Positions 1-9,335 are shown, counted from the stretch's first letter. The stretch: 64,000 nucleotides of DNA from Zobellia russellii (GCF_018728565.1 NZ_JACSOI010000011.1:60948-124947), one strand, 5' to 3'. Made by a program: numbers and translations. Notes: generated by a model not told the origin, from the letters alone.

Positions 1-161
1 AGGCTATAGCGCATACAAACAGAAAATTGTCAGAAATAGAAACCGTGTTTTTATTAACATCTTCAGGAAAATCTTACATCAGTTCTTCAATAGTACGAGA
101 TGTAATTAGAAATGGTGGTAACTATACCAGTCTTGTACCTGATACTGTACGTATCTCATAA
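1..161 (+). CDS. coaD: phosphopantetheine adenylyltransferase, C-terminal part only
   Basis: The window opens inside this gene; 52 codons and the stop (159-161) are visible. The readable end contains NRKLSEIETVFLL, then ISSSIVRDVI and a closing LVPD. This matches the C-terminal third of CoaD, where the ISSS.VR segment helps bind ATP. CoaD transfers AMP from ATP to 4'-phosphopantetheine, the next-to-last step of coenzyme A synthesis, in the cytoplasm. The N-terminal nucleotide-binding half lies outside the window and could not be checked. The call rests on the motif match of the tail only. Confidence 0.8.
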   Translation, partial: AIAHTNRKLSEIETVFLLTSSGKSYISSSIVRDVIRNGGNYTSLVPDTVRIS

Positions 162-253
162 TCATTTACTCTTCTTTCTATTATCTATTTTAAAATAAGG
201 ATTTATTAAATTAAATTTGTATTTTGTAGGTAAATACAACACATTGCAGTTTT

Positions 254-281
254 TTGTTTGACCAAACAACCTTTTTTTTGA
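254..281 (+). terminator. weak hairpin with T-tract after coaD
   Basis: TTGTTTG and CAAACAA (254-260 and 263-269) are perfect inverted arms separated by two bases, followed by CC and eight T at about 272-279. It could be a weak AT-rich terminator for coaD or an operator in front of the histidine kinase gene. Nothing else recognisable is in the 202-base gap 162-363. Confidence 0.3.
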
Positions 282-363
282 ACAACACAACGAGTTTGAT
301 ACTATTCACAACAAAGGTTTAGATATAAGGTCAAATGCATCTATTTTAGTCAGAAATTACACC

Positions 364-2217
364 ATGACCTTGAACGGAACGAAAATTAGACTAAATAACC
401 CCCTAGTAAAACAGCTGCCCACGGCCACTGTTTTCACGAACAAAAAGTTCGAGGTTATTTACGCGTCCGATAAGTTCCTTTCCAATTTTGAATTTGATTC
501 AGAAACTACATTTGGCAAACCCATTAATGAACTTTTCACCACTCTAAGTGATAATTGGGAAAACACACTTTACCAATGTCTTTCAGACAAATCTAATGAC
601 ACCAGTGTAAGCTATAATTTAAACAGTGCTACTGGCTCAAAATGGTACAAGTGGGCCTGCACGGCATGGCAAAACGAGACCCATGAAATTGTTGGTCTCA
701 TCATTCATTTTGAAGACATCACAGAAAAAAAGCTTCAAGAGGAGCAAGTAAACACACTTCAATCGCTTCTTGACGCCATGTGCGAAATAAGCAAAATAGG
801 TGTTTGGGATTATGATATAATAAATGACAAACTTATTTGTTGTGATGTCATACGCCAAATTCATGATGTCCCGGAAGATTATGAATTTTCCTTTGACTCC
901 GCCTTATCCGCATATAAAGACGGGTACAGCAGAAACACGGTATCTATGCTGGTTCATGAAACCATGACGAAAGGCACTAGTTGGAACGAAAAATTACAGT
1001 TTAAAACTTCTAAAGGAAAAGAAATCTGGGTTCAGGTAGCTGGTATGCCAACCTACTCAGACGGCAAAATTGTAGGAATAAAAGGAACTTTACAAAACAT
1101 AGAAAAACAAGTTCAATCAGAAACAAAGACCAAAGAAAACGAACTCTTATTACGCACGTTAATAGATAATTTGCCACTAAACGTATTTATAAAGGATACG
1201 GAATCTAGAAAAATTCTAGTGAACAAATCGGAATGTGACTATATGGGCGTACAGAGCGCCGAAGAACTATTGGGCAAAAATGATTTTGAGCTTTTTAGTA
1301 AAGAGGTAGCCTTAATTTCCAGAGCAGAGGATTTACAGGTAATGGAAACCCTAACCCCCATGTTGGGCAGAGAGACCATTAATGAAACCAAAGACGGTAG
1401 GGTCTCAACTTTCCTTACGTCTAAAATACCGCTAAAAGGTAATAATGGTAAGGCCCAAGGACTAGTAGGTATTAGCATGGATATCTCTGACCTTAAACAA
1501 AAGGAACAAGAGCTTCGAGACCTAATCAACGTAACCTCGCAACAGAACAAAAAATTGGTAAATTTTGCTCATATCGTTTCGCATAATTTACGCTCGCACA
1601 CCGCTAATTTCTCCATGCTATTGGATTTTCTTGCCAGCGAAAAGAACGAAGAAGAAAAGTCCAATATCATAAAAATGCTTACCCAAGCTTCGGACAATTT
1701 ACTTGAGACTTTAGAAAACCTAAATGAAGTAGTAGCAATAAATACAAATATTAATCTTGAGAAAAAGCCAGTTCGGTTAAACCAGCGTATTGTTTCCGTA
1801 AAACGGAACTTAAAGGCATTTTTAATAAATCACGATGCCAAAATAGTAAACGCCATATCCGAGCATACCACTATTAAAGTCATTCCCGCATATATTGATA
1901 GCATCTTAATGAACTTCATTACAAATGCCGTTAAATATAGACATCCGGACAGACCACCTTTAATTACATTAAGCGCAATAAGCGAAAATGGGTACATAGT
2001 GCTTTCTATTGAAGATAACGGATTAGGTATTGATCTTAAAAAATACGGAAGCAAGTTATTTGGAATGTACAAGACCTTCCATGACCATAGTGATTCCAGA
2101 GGAATTGGTCTATACATTACCAAAAACCAAATAGAAGCAATGAACGGCAAAGTAACGGTTGCCAGTAAGGTAGGTGCAGGAACTACCTTCAAAATATATT
2201 TTAATGAACAAAATTGA
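364..2217 (+). CDS. PAS-domain sensor histidine kinase
   Basis: A 617-residue kinase without a signal peptide or obvious membrane segment, so probably cytoplasmic. Three PAS-like units are visible, at about residues 15-122, 135-250 and 262-380, each ending in a typical PAC segment. A dimerisation/phosphoacceptor region follows (SHNLRSH, His407), then a HATPase domain with NFITNAVKY (N box), DNGLGI (G1) and SRGIGL (G2). The SHNLR form of the H-box is common in flavobacterial PAS kinases. The stop overlaps the start of a stand-alone receiver protein by 14 bp, so the two are almost certainly a pair. The sensed signal is not evident. Confidence 0.9.
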   Translation: MTLNGTKIRLNNPLVKQLPTATVFTNKKFEVIYASDKFLSNFEFDSETTFGKPINELFTTLSDNWENTLYQCLSDKSNDTSVSYNLNSATGSKWYKWACTAWQNETHEIVGLIIHFEDITEKKLQEEQVNTLQSLLDAMCEISKIGVWDYDIINDKLICCDVIRQIHDVPEDYEFSFDSALSAYKDGYSRNTVSMLVHETMTKGTSWNEKLQFKTSKGKEIWVQVAGMPTYSDGKIVGIKGTLQNIEKQVQSETKTKENELLLRTLIDNLPLNVFIKDTESRKILVNKSECDYMGVQSAEELLGKNDFELFSKEVALISRAEDLQVMETLTPMLGRETINETKDGRVSTFLTSKIPLKGNNGKAQGLVGISMDISDLKQKEQELRDLINVTSQQNKKLVNFAHIVSHNLRSHTANFSMLLDFLASEKNEEEKSNIIKMLTQASDNLLETLENLNEVVAINTNINLEKKPVRLNQRIVSVKRNLKAFLINHDAKIVNAISEHTTIKVIPAYIDSILMNFITNAVKYRHPDRPPLITLSAISENGYIVLSIEDNGLGIDLKKYGSKLFGMYKTFHDHSDSRGIGLYITKNQIEAMNGKVTVASKVGAGTTFKIYFNEQN

Positions 2218-2608
2218 GAGTATTTGTATTATTGATGATGACCCAATTACGGTATTTGGCATTCAAAAGATGCTGAGTCTTGTAGTTGATTGCAATGATA
2301 TTACAGTATACCGTAATGGAAAGTTGGCGATTGAAGGTATTAAAAATAGGCTTCAGCAAAACAAAAAGGTACCACAAGTAATTTTCTTGGATATAAATAT
2401 GCCAATTATGGACGGTTGGCAGTTCTTGGATGAATTTATAACTTTACCTCTTACAGAAAAAGTTAGGGTAAATATCATTACATCCTCAATAGACACCTTT
2501 GATTTGGACAACTGGGAAGATTTTAAAAAGAAAACCTGCCACACCATTACCTTTAACAACAAACCTATCCGTAAAGAACACGTTGCCGAGATTACCAAAA
2601 TTGCATAG
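2204..2608 (+). CDS. single-domain response regulator
   Basis: 134-residue receiver domain with no output domain. Acidic pocket DDD (11-13), phosphoacceptor Asp63 in FLDINMP, Thr/Ser in IITSS and the conserved Lys in NNKP near residue 124 are all present. The start is taken as MNKIES at 2204, because the reading frame upstream lies inside the kinase gene and the receiver fold begins right after this Met. It probably accepts phosphate from the preceding kinase and acts through protein contacts. Its target is unknown. Confidence 0.9.
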   Translation: MNKIESICIIDDDPITVFGIQKMLSLVVDCNDITVYRNGKLAIEGIKNRLQQNKKVPQVIFLDINMPIMDGWQFLDEFITLPLTEKVRVNIITSSIDTFDLDNWEDFKKKTCHTITFNNKPIRKEHVAEITKIA

Positions 2609-2630
2609 TAAAAGCTTACTCGTTTTTGCT

Positions 2631-2638
2631 TATTTTTG
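2631..2638 (+). promoter_or_regulatory. Bacteroidota -7 box for the M14 peptidase gene
   Basis: TATTTTTG matches TAnnTTTG and sits only 4 bases before the ATG at 2643, which would give a leaderless or nearly leaderless transcript. No good -33 TTTG at the usual spacing is seen. Confidence 0.4.
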
Positions 2639-2642
2639 ATTT

Positions 2643-4418
2643 ATGCAACGGAAAATTACAACTACTTATTTTCTTCTACCTGCCACCCTTTTGGTATTGG
2701 GATTACTTTCTCTTTCTTGCGAAACAGAACAACAGGACAAAACAGCCGACTATAAAACACATTTTGAACTCAGTAACGGTTCCGAAACGGCTACCTATTT
2801 AGAAACTATAGACTTCTACATTCGATTAGCCAAAGAGTTTCCTGAAATAAATATGCAAACCATTGGTGATACAGATAGTGGCCATCCTCTACATATTATC
2901 ACCTATAACCCAGACGGCGATTTTAATTTTCAGAAAATTAGCAATAACAAAACCTTACTTTTCATCAATAACGGTATACACCCCGGAGAAAGTGATGGAA
3001 TAGACGCTACCATGTTACTATACAGAGATTTGGCCACCGGTAAACTTCCGGCCCCAAAGAACACGGTATTGGTAACTATTCCCATTTATAATATTGGAGG
3101 AGCCTTAAACAGAAACAGCACCACACGTGCCAACCAAAACGGACCAAAATCCTATGGTTTTCGCGGAAATACGTTAAACTATGACCTAAACAGGGATTTT
3201 ATTAAAGGTGACACCAAAAATGCCCGAACTTTTTTTGAAATCTTCCACATGGTCAATCCGGATATATTTGTCGACAACCATGTTAGCAATGGGGCTGATT
3301 ATCAATATACTTTAACCCACTTATTTACACAACATAACAAATTAGGCGGTGAATTAGGCAACTATATCCATAATAAAATGATGCCGTCCTTGGAAAAATC
3401 CCTTAGAGATTCAGAATGGGACATTACGCCTTATGTTAATGTTTTTAATCAAGTTCCGGAAAAAGGTTTTTCCCAATTCATGGACTACCCAAGATACTCT
3501 ACAGGTTACACAACATTATGGAACACTTTTGGAATGATGGTAGAAACCCATATGCTAAAACCCTACAAACAAAGAGTTGAAGGCACCTACCAGCTCATGA
3601 CGCAAATGATAAATCTTGCAGAGACCGATTATAAAGAAATAAAACAACTAAGGGGAGAAGCTAAGCACAGACATAAAGATTGGACGCACTACCCTACCCA
3701 ATGGCAAATAGACACTACTAAGACTACAACCTTAGATTTTAAGGGATACGAAGGAGACACCCTTACCAGTAAAGTTACCGGACTCACACGATTAAAATAC
3801 AACAGAGAAAAGCCTTTTACCAAAAAAGTTGCGTACCAAAACTTTTATACTCCTATTGATTCCGTGGAAATTCCAGAGGCCTATATTCTAAAAAAAGGGT
3901 GGCGTAAAGTTCTTTCACTTTTAGAATTGAACAAGATTCATTACAACACCATACAAAAAGACACCGTGCTTGCCGTGGAATCCTATAAAATAGATAGTTA
4001 CAAAACCCTGAACTACCCCTATGAAGGTCACTACCCTCATTATGACACTCAGGTTTCAATCTCAACAAGCAAAATAAAGTTTCAACAGGGCGATGTTTTA
4101 ATTCCTACGGATCAAGAAGGTATTAGATACATCATTGAAACCTTGGAACCAGAAACAAAGGATTCTTTTTTCAATTGGAATTTTTTCGATTCTATTTTGC
4201 AGCAAAAAGAAGGCTTTTCACCCTATGTTTTTGAAGATGAAGCCATAAAGTTATTAGAGGAAAATCAAGTTTTAAAAGATAGTTTCATGTCCAAAAAAGC
4301 AACCGATTCTGTTTTCAACACTAATTGGTATGCGCAACTAGACTACCTTTTTAAACACTCGGACCATTACGAAGCGGCCCATTTACAATACCCCGTGTAT
4401 AGAGTTTTGAAGAAATAA
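2643..4418 (+). CDS. M14-family zinc carboxypeptidase-like lipoprotein
   Basis: 591 residues with a lipoprotein signal (LSLSC, Cys26), so anchored in the cell envelope. The zinc site of M14 peptidases is visible as HPGE (His113, Glu116) and DNHV (His213), and the flanking NRDF and NGPK regions also fit the family. About 200 C-terminal residues beyond the catalytic domain have no assigned function. It is likely to trim C-terminal residues from peptides or peptidoglycan fragments, but the substrate cannot be told from sequence. It is transcribed with or just after the two-component pair and converges on the NUDIX gene one base away. Confidence 0.8.
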   Translation: MQRKITTTYFLLPATLLVLGLLSLSCETEQQDKTADYKTHFELSNGSETATYLETIDFYIRLAKEFPEINMQTIGDTDSGHPLHIITYNPDGDFNFQKISNNKTLLFINNGIHPGESDGIDATMLLYRDLATGKLPAPKNTVLVTIPIYNIGGALNRNSTTRANQNGPKSYGFRGNTLNYDLNRDFIKGDTKNARTFFEIFHMVNPDIFVDNHVSNGADYQYTLTHLFTQHNKLGGELGNYIHNKMMPSLEKSLRDSEWDITPYVNVFNQVPEKGFSQFMDYPRYSTGYTTLWNTFGMMVETHMLKPYKQRVEGTYQLMTQMINLAETDYKEIKQLRGEAKHRHKDWTHYPTQWQIDTTKTTTLDFKGYEGDTLTSKVTGLTRLKYNREKPFTKKVAYQNFYTPIDSVEIPEAYILKKGWRKVLSLLELNKIHYNTIQKDTVLAVESYKIDSYKTLNYPYEGHYPHYDTQVSISTSKIKFQQGDVLIPTDQEGIRYIIETLEPETKDSFFNWNFFDSILQQKEGFSPYVFEDEAIKLLEENQVLKDSFMSKKATDSVFNTNWYAQLDYLFKHSDHYEAAHLQYPVYRVLKK

Positions 4419-4419
4419 A

Positions 4420-5007
4420 TTATGCTCCAAAAAGAATTTTAATGTTATTATAAGAATTTTGTAGTGCCTCCTGAATCTTTTTGGGGCCCTTCCACTTTAC
4501 CTTTACAATACCCTCTTTCTTTTCTGGCTTAAGCTTACCTGTATAACTGGTTCTCATAGCGTACCAATGAACCTCTTTTAGAGTATACACGCCATTATTA
4601 CTGAATATATGATAGGTAGTTCTCAAAAAGTTCTCAATTCTAAGATCTTTTACCCCGGTCTCTTCCATAACCTCTCTTAGCGCACAAGCTTCTATAGATT
4701 CACCCTTGTCCAGTTTGCCTTTTGGCAGATCCCATTTGTCGTTTCTATAGATAAACAACACCTCACCCATATCATTTGTAACAACGCCGCCAGCAGCAAC
4801 TACTAACGGAATTCTATGCGTAAATTTCTTTAGAATATCCTCATGGTTAGGATGATAGATGTAAGCTTCGGTCAATTTTTTCTTCCTCAATGCCTTTATG
4901 GCTTCTTGGATAGAATCTTCGTTTAGCAAAAAATATTCGCCACCGCCAGTTTCTGAGAGCTTATTTGTTAAGATCAAAGGCAATTCGTTCACAAAAACTT
5001 TATACAT
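4420..5007 (-). CDS. NUDIX hydrolase
   Basis: 195 residues. The Nudix box is complete: a glycine-rich start (GKLDKGESIEACALREV) followed by MEETG, with the metal-binding REVMEE glutamates. It therefore hydrolyses a nucleoside diphosphate linked to another moiety, substrate unknown. The start is placed at MYKVF (5007); MTQMYK at 5016 is equally possible and would overlap the divergent pyrE ATG (5015-5017). A TAnnTTTG box for this strand lies inside pyrE at 5026-5033. It faces pyrE head to head, an arrangement suggesting linked control with pyrimidine salvage or synthesis, though that is inference. Confidence 0.85.
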   Translation of the reverse strand: MYKVFVNELPLILTNKLSETGGGEYFLLNEDSIQEAIKALRKKKLTEAYIYHPNHEDILKKFTHRIPLVVAAGGVVTNDMGEVLFIYRNDKWDLPKGKLDKGESIEACALREVMEETGVKDLRIENFLRTTYHIFSNNGVYTLKEVHWYAMRTSYTGKLKPEKKEGIVKVKWKGPKKIQEALQNSYNNIKILFGA

Positions 5008-5010
5008 TTG
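5003..5010 (+). promoter_or_regulatory. Bacteroidota -7 box for pyrE
   Basis: TACATTTG fits TAnnTTTG and ends 4 bases before the pyrE ATG, so the predicted transcript would be leaderless. The box lies inside the first codons of the divergent NUDIX gene. The -33 element is not convincing. Confidence 0.4.
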
Positions 5011-5014
5011 CGTC

Positions 5015-5656
5015 ATGGTTTTAGACAAAAATACCGCCAAAAAAACGGCCGAACTTCTATTGCAAATTAATGCAATTAAGTTGAAACCGGAAAATCCTTT
5101 CTCATGGGCTTCCGGTTGGAAATCTCCAATATATTGTGACAACAGAATAATCCTCTCCTACCCTGTCATCCGAAATTTTGTTAGGGAAGAAATGGCAAAG
5201 CAGGTAGAGACGCTTTATGGCAAGCCGGACATTATTGCCGGAGTAGCCACAGGAGCTATAGGAATAGGCGCCTTAGTAGCTGATTTTCTTGGCCTTCCGT
5301 TCATTTACGTAAGACCTGAACCCAAATCACACGGTAGAAAAAACCAGATTGAAGGGCAATTGGAAGCTAACCAGACGGTAGTGGTAATCGAGGATTTGAT
5401 CAGTACAGGAAAAAGTAGCTTAAATGCTGTAGACGCTTTAACGGAATCCGGTGCTAACGTTAAAGGAATGTTAGCTATCTTTACCTATGGTTTTGATGTA
5501 GCCCAGACCAACTTTGAAGAAAAGAATATTTCTTTGAACACCCTTAGCGATTACGACCACCTGATAGAGCAAGCCTCAGAGACCCATTTCATTAAAGAAG
5601 AGCAATTAAATACCTTATTAGAGTGGAGAAAAAATCCATCTAAATGGCAACAATAA
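5015..5656 (+). CDS. pyrE: orotate phosphoribosyltransferase
   Basis: 213 residues, the usual length. PyrE joins orotate to PRPP to form orotidine monophosphate in de novo pyrimidine synthesis. The PRPP-binding signature VVVIEDLISTGKSS is clear, as is the GVATGAIGIG loop and the Lys-rich GRKNQIEG catalytic loop. The start at 5015 (MVLDKN) is chosen because residues upstream are the antisense of the NUDIX gene and not family-like. It is followed 7 bp later by a small SRPBCC-family gene, which is probably co-transcribed. Confidence 0.95.
   Translation: MVLDKNTAKKTAELLLQINAIKLKPENPFSWASGWKSPIYCDNRIILSYPVIRNFVREEMAKQVETLYGKPDIIAGVATGAIGIGALVADFLGLPFIYVRPEPKSHGRKNQIEGQLEANQTVVVIEDLISTGKSSLNAVDALTESGANVKGMLAIFTYGFDVAQTNFEEKNISLNTLSDYDHLIEQASETHFIKEEQLNTLLEWRKNPSKWQQ
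5026..5033 (-). promoter_or_regulatory. Bacteroidota -7 box for the NUDIX gene
   Basis: On the minus strand this reads TATTTTTG, matching TAnnTTTG. It lies inside pyrE codons 4-7 and 9-18 bases upstream of the two possible NUDIX starts. With the pyrE box at 5003-5010 it forms a face-to-face pair. Confidence 0.35.
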
Positions 5657-5663
5657 TATTGAT

Positions 5664-6056
5664 ATGCACATAGAAACCCCTCAAAAAGATATAGCAAAAG
5701 GAGATAAAGAAGTTTTTGAATTCTTAACAGACCTCAAGAACTTTGAAAAATTAATGCCCGAAAACATTGATAAGTTTGAGGTTATTAACGAGGATCGTTT
5801 CCTTTTTGCCCTTAAAGGCATGCCGCAGATTGTTCTACAACGCCAATCTCAAACCCCTAACAGCCAAATTGTATTGGGAGCGGCAAGTGACAAGTTACCT
5901 TTTACACTAACGGCAGATATTATTTCTGTGAGTGATAACGAAAGTAAAGTAGCTTTAAGTTTTGAAGGCCAGTTTAACGCAATGATGGCTATGATGATCA
6001 AGCACCCCATTACCAACTTTATGGGAACATTGTCCGATAACTTAACCAAGATTTAA
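5664..6056 (+). CDS. SRPBCC (START-like) family protein
   Basis: 130 residues without a signal peptide. The opening strand, the NFEKLMPENI helix and the following alternating strands resemble the SRPBCC/polyketide-cyclase-like fold that binds small hydrophobic ligands; the closing helix carries PITNFMGTLSDNL. No catalytic residues can be assigned. Orthologues in flavobacteria often sit next to pyrE and birA, as here. The 3' end abuts the convergent birA gene with no gap. Function unknown. Confidence 0.65.
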   Translation: MHIETPQKDIAKGDKEVFEFLTDLKNFEKLMPENIDKFEVINEDRFLFALKGMPQIVLQRQSQTPNSQIVLGAASDKLPFTLTADIISVSDNESKVALSFEGQFNAMMAMMIKHPITNFMGTLSDNLTKI

Positions 6057-6788
6057 TCAGTAGCGTAGTTTTACTTCTTTAATATCAAATTCTTTTAGCA
6101 CATTGTCCTCTAGGGCTATTTGCAATTTCCCCTTGGGCGAAACTCCGCGAATAAAACCCATAAATAACTCATTTTCTTTATTCTCGAACGTAGAGGGCTT
6201 GTCTTTTCTAAACAAGACCGCCTCATACGTTTCCCAAAGGCTCGTTGCTCTATCAGTTCTTGAGCTTAAAAAAATAGCTTTAAGGTTCTTGATTACCTCT
6301 AAGAGCAATTCATCTAAATCAAAATTCCGTCCTGAGATAAGTTTTAATGAGGATGCATTCTCCAGCTCACCAAAAAAGGTTTGGTTCACATTTAGGCCTA
6401 TTCCTATAATTGCGGTATTTATCTCTTTTCCCGAAAGAATATTTTCAATGAGAATTCCGCAAATTTTTGAAGTACCTGACAGAATGTCGTTGGGCCATTT
6501 TATGGCCAAATCAGGTACATGATAAGCCTTTAACGTGTCGTAAACAGCCAATGACACACAAATGTTCAAAAGAAAATAATCATTGGGATGGAGTGCCAAA
6601 TCCGTTCTTAACACACTAAAGGTAAGGTTTTTACCAGAATCAGATTCCCACTTAGCACCCATCTGCCCCTTTCCGTTCTGCTGTTTTTTGGCACTAACAA
6701 CTGTAAAATCGGCTGGTTTACTATCAGACAACAAACGCTTTAAATATGCGTTTGTAGAGTCCGTGGCATCAAGTTTGATTATATTCAT
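6057..6788 (-). CDS. birA: biotin--[acetyl-CoA-carboxylase] ligase
   Basis: 243 residues, so the short form without the N-terminal DNA-binding domain: it biotinylates the carboxylase carrier protein but cannot act as the biotin repressor. Visible motifs are DSTNAYL at the N terminus, the GKGQMGAKW segment matching the biotinyl-AMP loop (usually GRGRRGR.W), KWPNDI and GIGLNVNQ. The loop has Lys-Gly-Gln instead of the canonical arginines, a common variation in Bacteroidota. Divergent from the rsfS operon. Confidence 0.92.
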   Translation of the reverse strand: MNIIKLDATDSTNAYLKRLLSDSKPADFTVVSAKKQQNGKGQMGAKWESDSGKNLTFSVLRTDLALHPNDYFLLNICVSLAVYDTLKAYHVPDLAIKWPNDILSGTSKICGILIENILSGKEINTAIIGIGLNVNQTFFGELENASSLKLISGRNFDLDELLLEVIKNLKAIFLSSRTDRATSLWETYEAVLFRKDKPSTFENKENELFMGFIRGVSPKGKLQIALEDNVLKEFDIKEVKLRY

Positions 6789-6854
6789 GCTAGGCTCATT
6801 TTGAATATATTGTATCTATTATAAAAAACTAGGTCTAAAAGAACAAAAAAATAA

Positions 6855-6862
6855 TAACTTTG
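6855..6862 (+). promoter_or_regulatory. Bacteroidota -7 box for the rsfS-ftsH operon
   Basis: TAACTTTG matches TAnnTTTG, 19 bases before the rsfS ATG. No clear -33 TTTG precedes it at 17-20 bases. Confidence 0.5.
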
Positions 6863-6881
6863 TAGAAACTAAAATTTTTGA

Positions 6882-7265
6882 ATGCAAAAAAGCAAAGCCA
6901 GTGCAGATGAACTAATTGCATTGATATTACAGGGGATAGAAGAGGTTAAGGGACAAGATATAAATCTCCTTGATCTTAGAGATATAGAAAACACCGTTTG
7001 CGACTACTTTATAATATGTAATGGTACTTCAAATACGCACGTAAACGCTATAGTAGGTTCAATTCGTAAAATCGTTAGTAAAACCATTCAGGACAAACCT
7101 TGGCACGTAGAAGGCGAAGACAATGCCGAATGGGTATTAATGGACTACGTTAACGTTGTTGTGCACGTTTTTCAAAGACAAGTTAGAGAATATTATGATA
7201 TTGAAGGGCTTTGGGGAGACGCCAAAGTAACCAAAATAGAAAGTAGTAGCAGTTTGAATCAGTAA
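6882..7265 (+). CDS. rsfS: ribosomal silencing factor RsfS
   Basis: 127 residues of the RsfS/Iojap family. RsfS binds ribosomal protein L14 (uL14) and blocks joining of the 30S and 50S subunits when nutrients are short. The conserved CDYFIIC strand, HVEGEDNAEWVLMDY and VHVF are all present. It is the first gene of a tightly packed operon with ftsH 9 bp downstream, a linkage that is common across Bacteroidota. Confidence 0.95.
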   Translation: MQKSKASADELIALILQGIEEVKGQDINLLDLRDIENTVCDYFIICNGTSNTHVNAIVGSIRKIVSKTIQDKPWHVEGEDNAEWVLMDYVNVVVHVFQRQVREYYDIEGLWGDAKVTKIESSSSLNQ

Positions 7266-7274
7266 AAAATAATA

Positions 7275-9278
7275 ATGGCTAAAGATAATAATACAAATAA
7301 CAAGAAACCGAAGTTCAGCTCGTGGTGGATCTATGGATTGATAGCAATTCTTTTAATAGGTTTTCAATTTATAGGTAGTGGCAATTTGGCCAACACCAGA
7401 AAAACTACAACTTCGGAATTACAGGAGTACCTTAGAAATGGTGATGTCAAAGAAATAATGATCATTACCAATACACGCCAAGCAAAAGTTTTCCTTACGG
7501 AAGAAGCTATGGCCAAGGACGTCCACAAAGATGTAGCCGAAAAACCTTTCCTTCCTTCTACAGGCGCTGTGCCACAATATGTATTGGATTACGGTGATTT
7601 GCAGAACTTTGAGAACGAAATTAAGAACATCAAGAAAGAAAACAATTTAGATACTATTGTCGATTATGATACAGACAATAACTATCTAATGGACCTTCTT
7701 TTGGGCATATTACCCTTTGTTCTGATTATTGGTATATGGATATATTTAATGCGCAGAATGTCCGGCGGTGGCGGTGGCGGTGCCGGAGGTCAGATATTTA
7801 ATATTGGCAAATCAAAAGCTAAACTTTTTGATGAGAAAACGGACACCAGAACTTCGTTTAAAGATGTTGCTGGTCTTGAAGGGGCTAAAGAGGAAGTTGA
7901 AGAAATTGTAGAATTCCTTAGAAACCCGGACAAATACACCTCATTGGGTGGTAAAATACCTAAAGGAGCCTTGCTAGTAGGCCCTCCGGGAACAGGTAAG
8001 ACCCTTTTGGCAAAAGCCGTAGCAGGAGAAGCCAAAGTACCGTTCTTCTCGCTATCCGGTTCTGATTTTGTTGAAATGTTCGTTGGTGTAGGTGCATCTA
8101 GAGTACGTGACCTATTCAAACAAGCCAAAGATAAATCGCCTGCCATTATATTTATTGATGAGATCGATGCTATTGGTCGTGCACGTGGTAAAAACAATTT
8201 CACAGGCTCTAACGATGAGCGCGAAAACACACTTAACCAATTACTGACCGAAATGGACGGTTTTGGAACCAACACCAATGTTATTGTCTTAGCGGCCACA
8301 AACCGTGCGGATGTGTTGGATAAAGCTTTAATGCGTGCAGGTCGTTTTGACAGACAGATATATGTAGACCTACCGGACATCAGGGAAAGAAAAGAAATTT
8401 TTGAGGTACACTTAAGACCTATAAAAACTTCCGAGGCCTTAGACCTTGAATTTTTAGCCAGACAAACACCCGGTTTCTCAGGTGCGGACATTGCCAATGT
8501 TTGTAACGAAGCGGCGTTAATTGCAGCTAGAAAAGAGAAAAAGGCAGTTTCAAAACAAGATTTCTTAGATGCTGTTGATAGAATTGTTGGCGGATTAGAG
8601 AAAAAGAACAAGATCATAACTCCAGGAGAAAAAGAAACTATTGCTTATCATGAAGCAGGACACGCTACTACAAGCTGGATGCTTGAGCATGCCGCTCCAT
8701 TAGTGAAAGTTACTATTGTGCCAAGAGGACAATCCTTAGGTGCCGCCTGGTATCTACCGGAAGAACGTCTAATTGTTCGGCCAGAACAAATGTTAGATGA
8801 AATGTGTGCTACTATGGGTGGTAGAGCTGCTGAAAAAGTTATCTTCAACAAAATATCTACCGGAGCTTTGAGCGATTTGGAAAAAGTAACCAAACAAGCC
8901 AGAGCCATGGTAACCATCTACGGTCTTAATGATGAAATAGGTAATATCACCTATTATGATTCTTCAGGACAGGATTCGTACGGTTTTTCTAAACCTTATA
9001 GTGAAGACACTGCGAAAAAGATTGATGAAGAAATTTCTAAAATCATAGAAGAGCAATACCAGAGAGCTATTCAGGTATTGACGGATAATAAGGATAAGCT
9101 TACCATTCTTGCTGAAAGATTATTAGAAAAAGAAGTGATTTTTAAAGAAGATTTAGAGAAAATATTTGGCAAAAGATCCTTTGGGGAAGAGTTTGATGAA
9201 AAAGGGCAAGAAAAGATTTCTAACGACCTATTATCTTCCGAAGGTACAGTAGCTGAAGAAGGAGAAGAAAATAAATAA
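7275..9278 (+). CDS. ftsH: ATP-dependent zinc metalloprotease FtsH
   Basis: 667 residues. Two N-terminal membrane segments (about 17-35 and 141-160) bracket an extracytoplasmic domain. The AAA module follows: Walker A GPPGTGKT (236-243), Walker B IIFIDE (291-296) and the second region of homology around NRADVLDKALMRAGRFDR. The protease carries the zinc motif HEAGH (459-463). FtsH extracts and degrades membrane and some cytoplasmic proteins. A glycine run follows the second membrane segment. In this operon it sits directly before phospholipid genes, which fits the known role of FtsH in membrane lipid balance in other bacteria. Confidence 0.97.
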   Translation: MAKDNNTNNKKPKFSSWWIYGLIAILLIGFQFIGSGNLANTRKTTTSELQEYLRNGDVKEIMIITNTRQAKVFLTEEAMAKDVHKDVAEKPFLPSTGAVPQYVLDYGDLQNFENEIKNIKKENNLDTIVDYDTDNNYLMDLLLGILPFVLIIGIWIYLMRRMSGGGGGGAGGQIFNIGKSKAKLFDEKTDTRTSFKDVAGLEGAKEEVEEIVEFLRNPDKYTSLGGKIPKGALLVGPPGTGKTLLAKAVAGEAKVPFFSLSGSDFVEMFVGVGASRVRDLFKQAKDKSPAIIFIDEIDAIGRARGKNNFTGSNDERENTLNQLLTEMDGFGTNTNVIVLAATNRADVLDKALMRAGRFDRQIYVDLPDIRERKEIFEVHLRPIKTSEALDLEFLARQTPGFSGADIANVCNEAALIAARKEKKAVSKQDFLDAVDRIVGGLEKKNKIITPGEKETIAYHEAGHATTSWMLEHAAPLVKVTIVPRGQSLGAAWYLPEERLIVRPEQMLDEMCATMGGRAAEKVIFNKISTGALSDLEKVTKQARAMVTIYGLNDEIGNITYYDSSGQDSYGFSKPYSEDTAKKIDEEISKIIEEQYQRAIQVLTDNKDKLTILAERLLEKEVIFKEDLEKIFGKRSFGEEFDEKGQEKISNDLLSSEGTVAEEGEENK

Positions 9279-9335
9279 GAATATTTAACGTTTTCTTTTA
9301 TCAGAGAGAACGCGTATTGAGTTTTACAAGAGCAA

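Noticed and set aside
7790..8617. 275-codon minus-strand open frame inside ftsH
   Set aside because: Antisense of a highly conserved AAA domain; no start signal and no family match.
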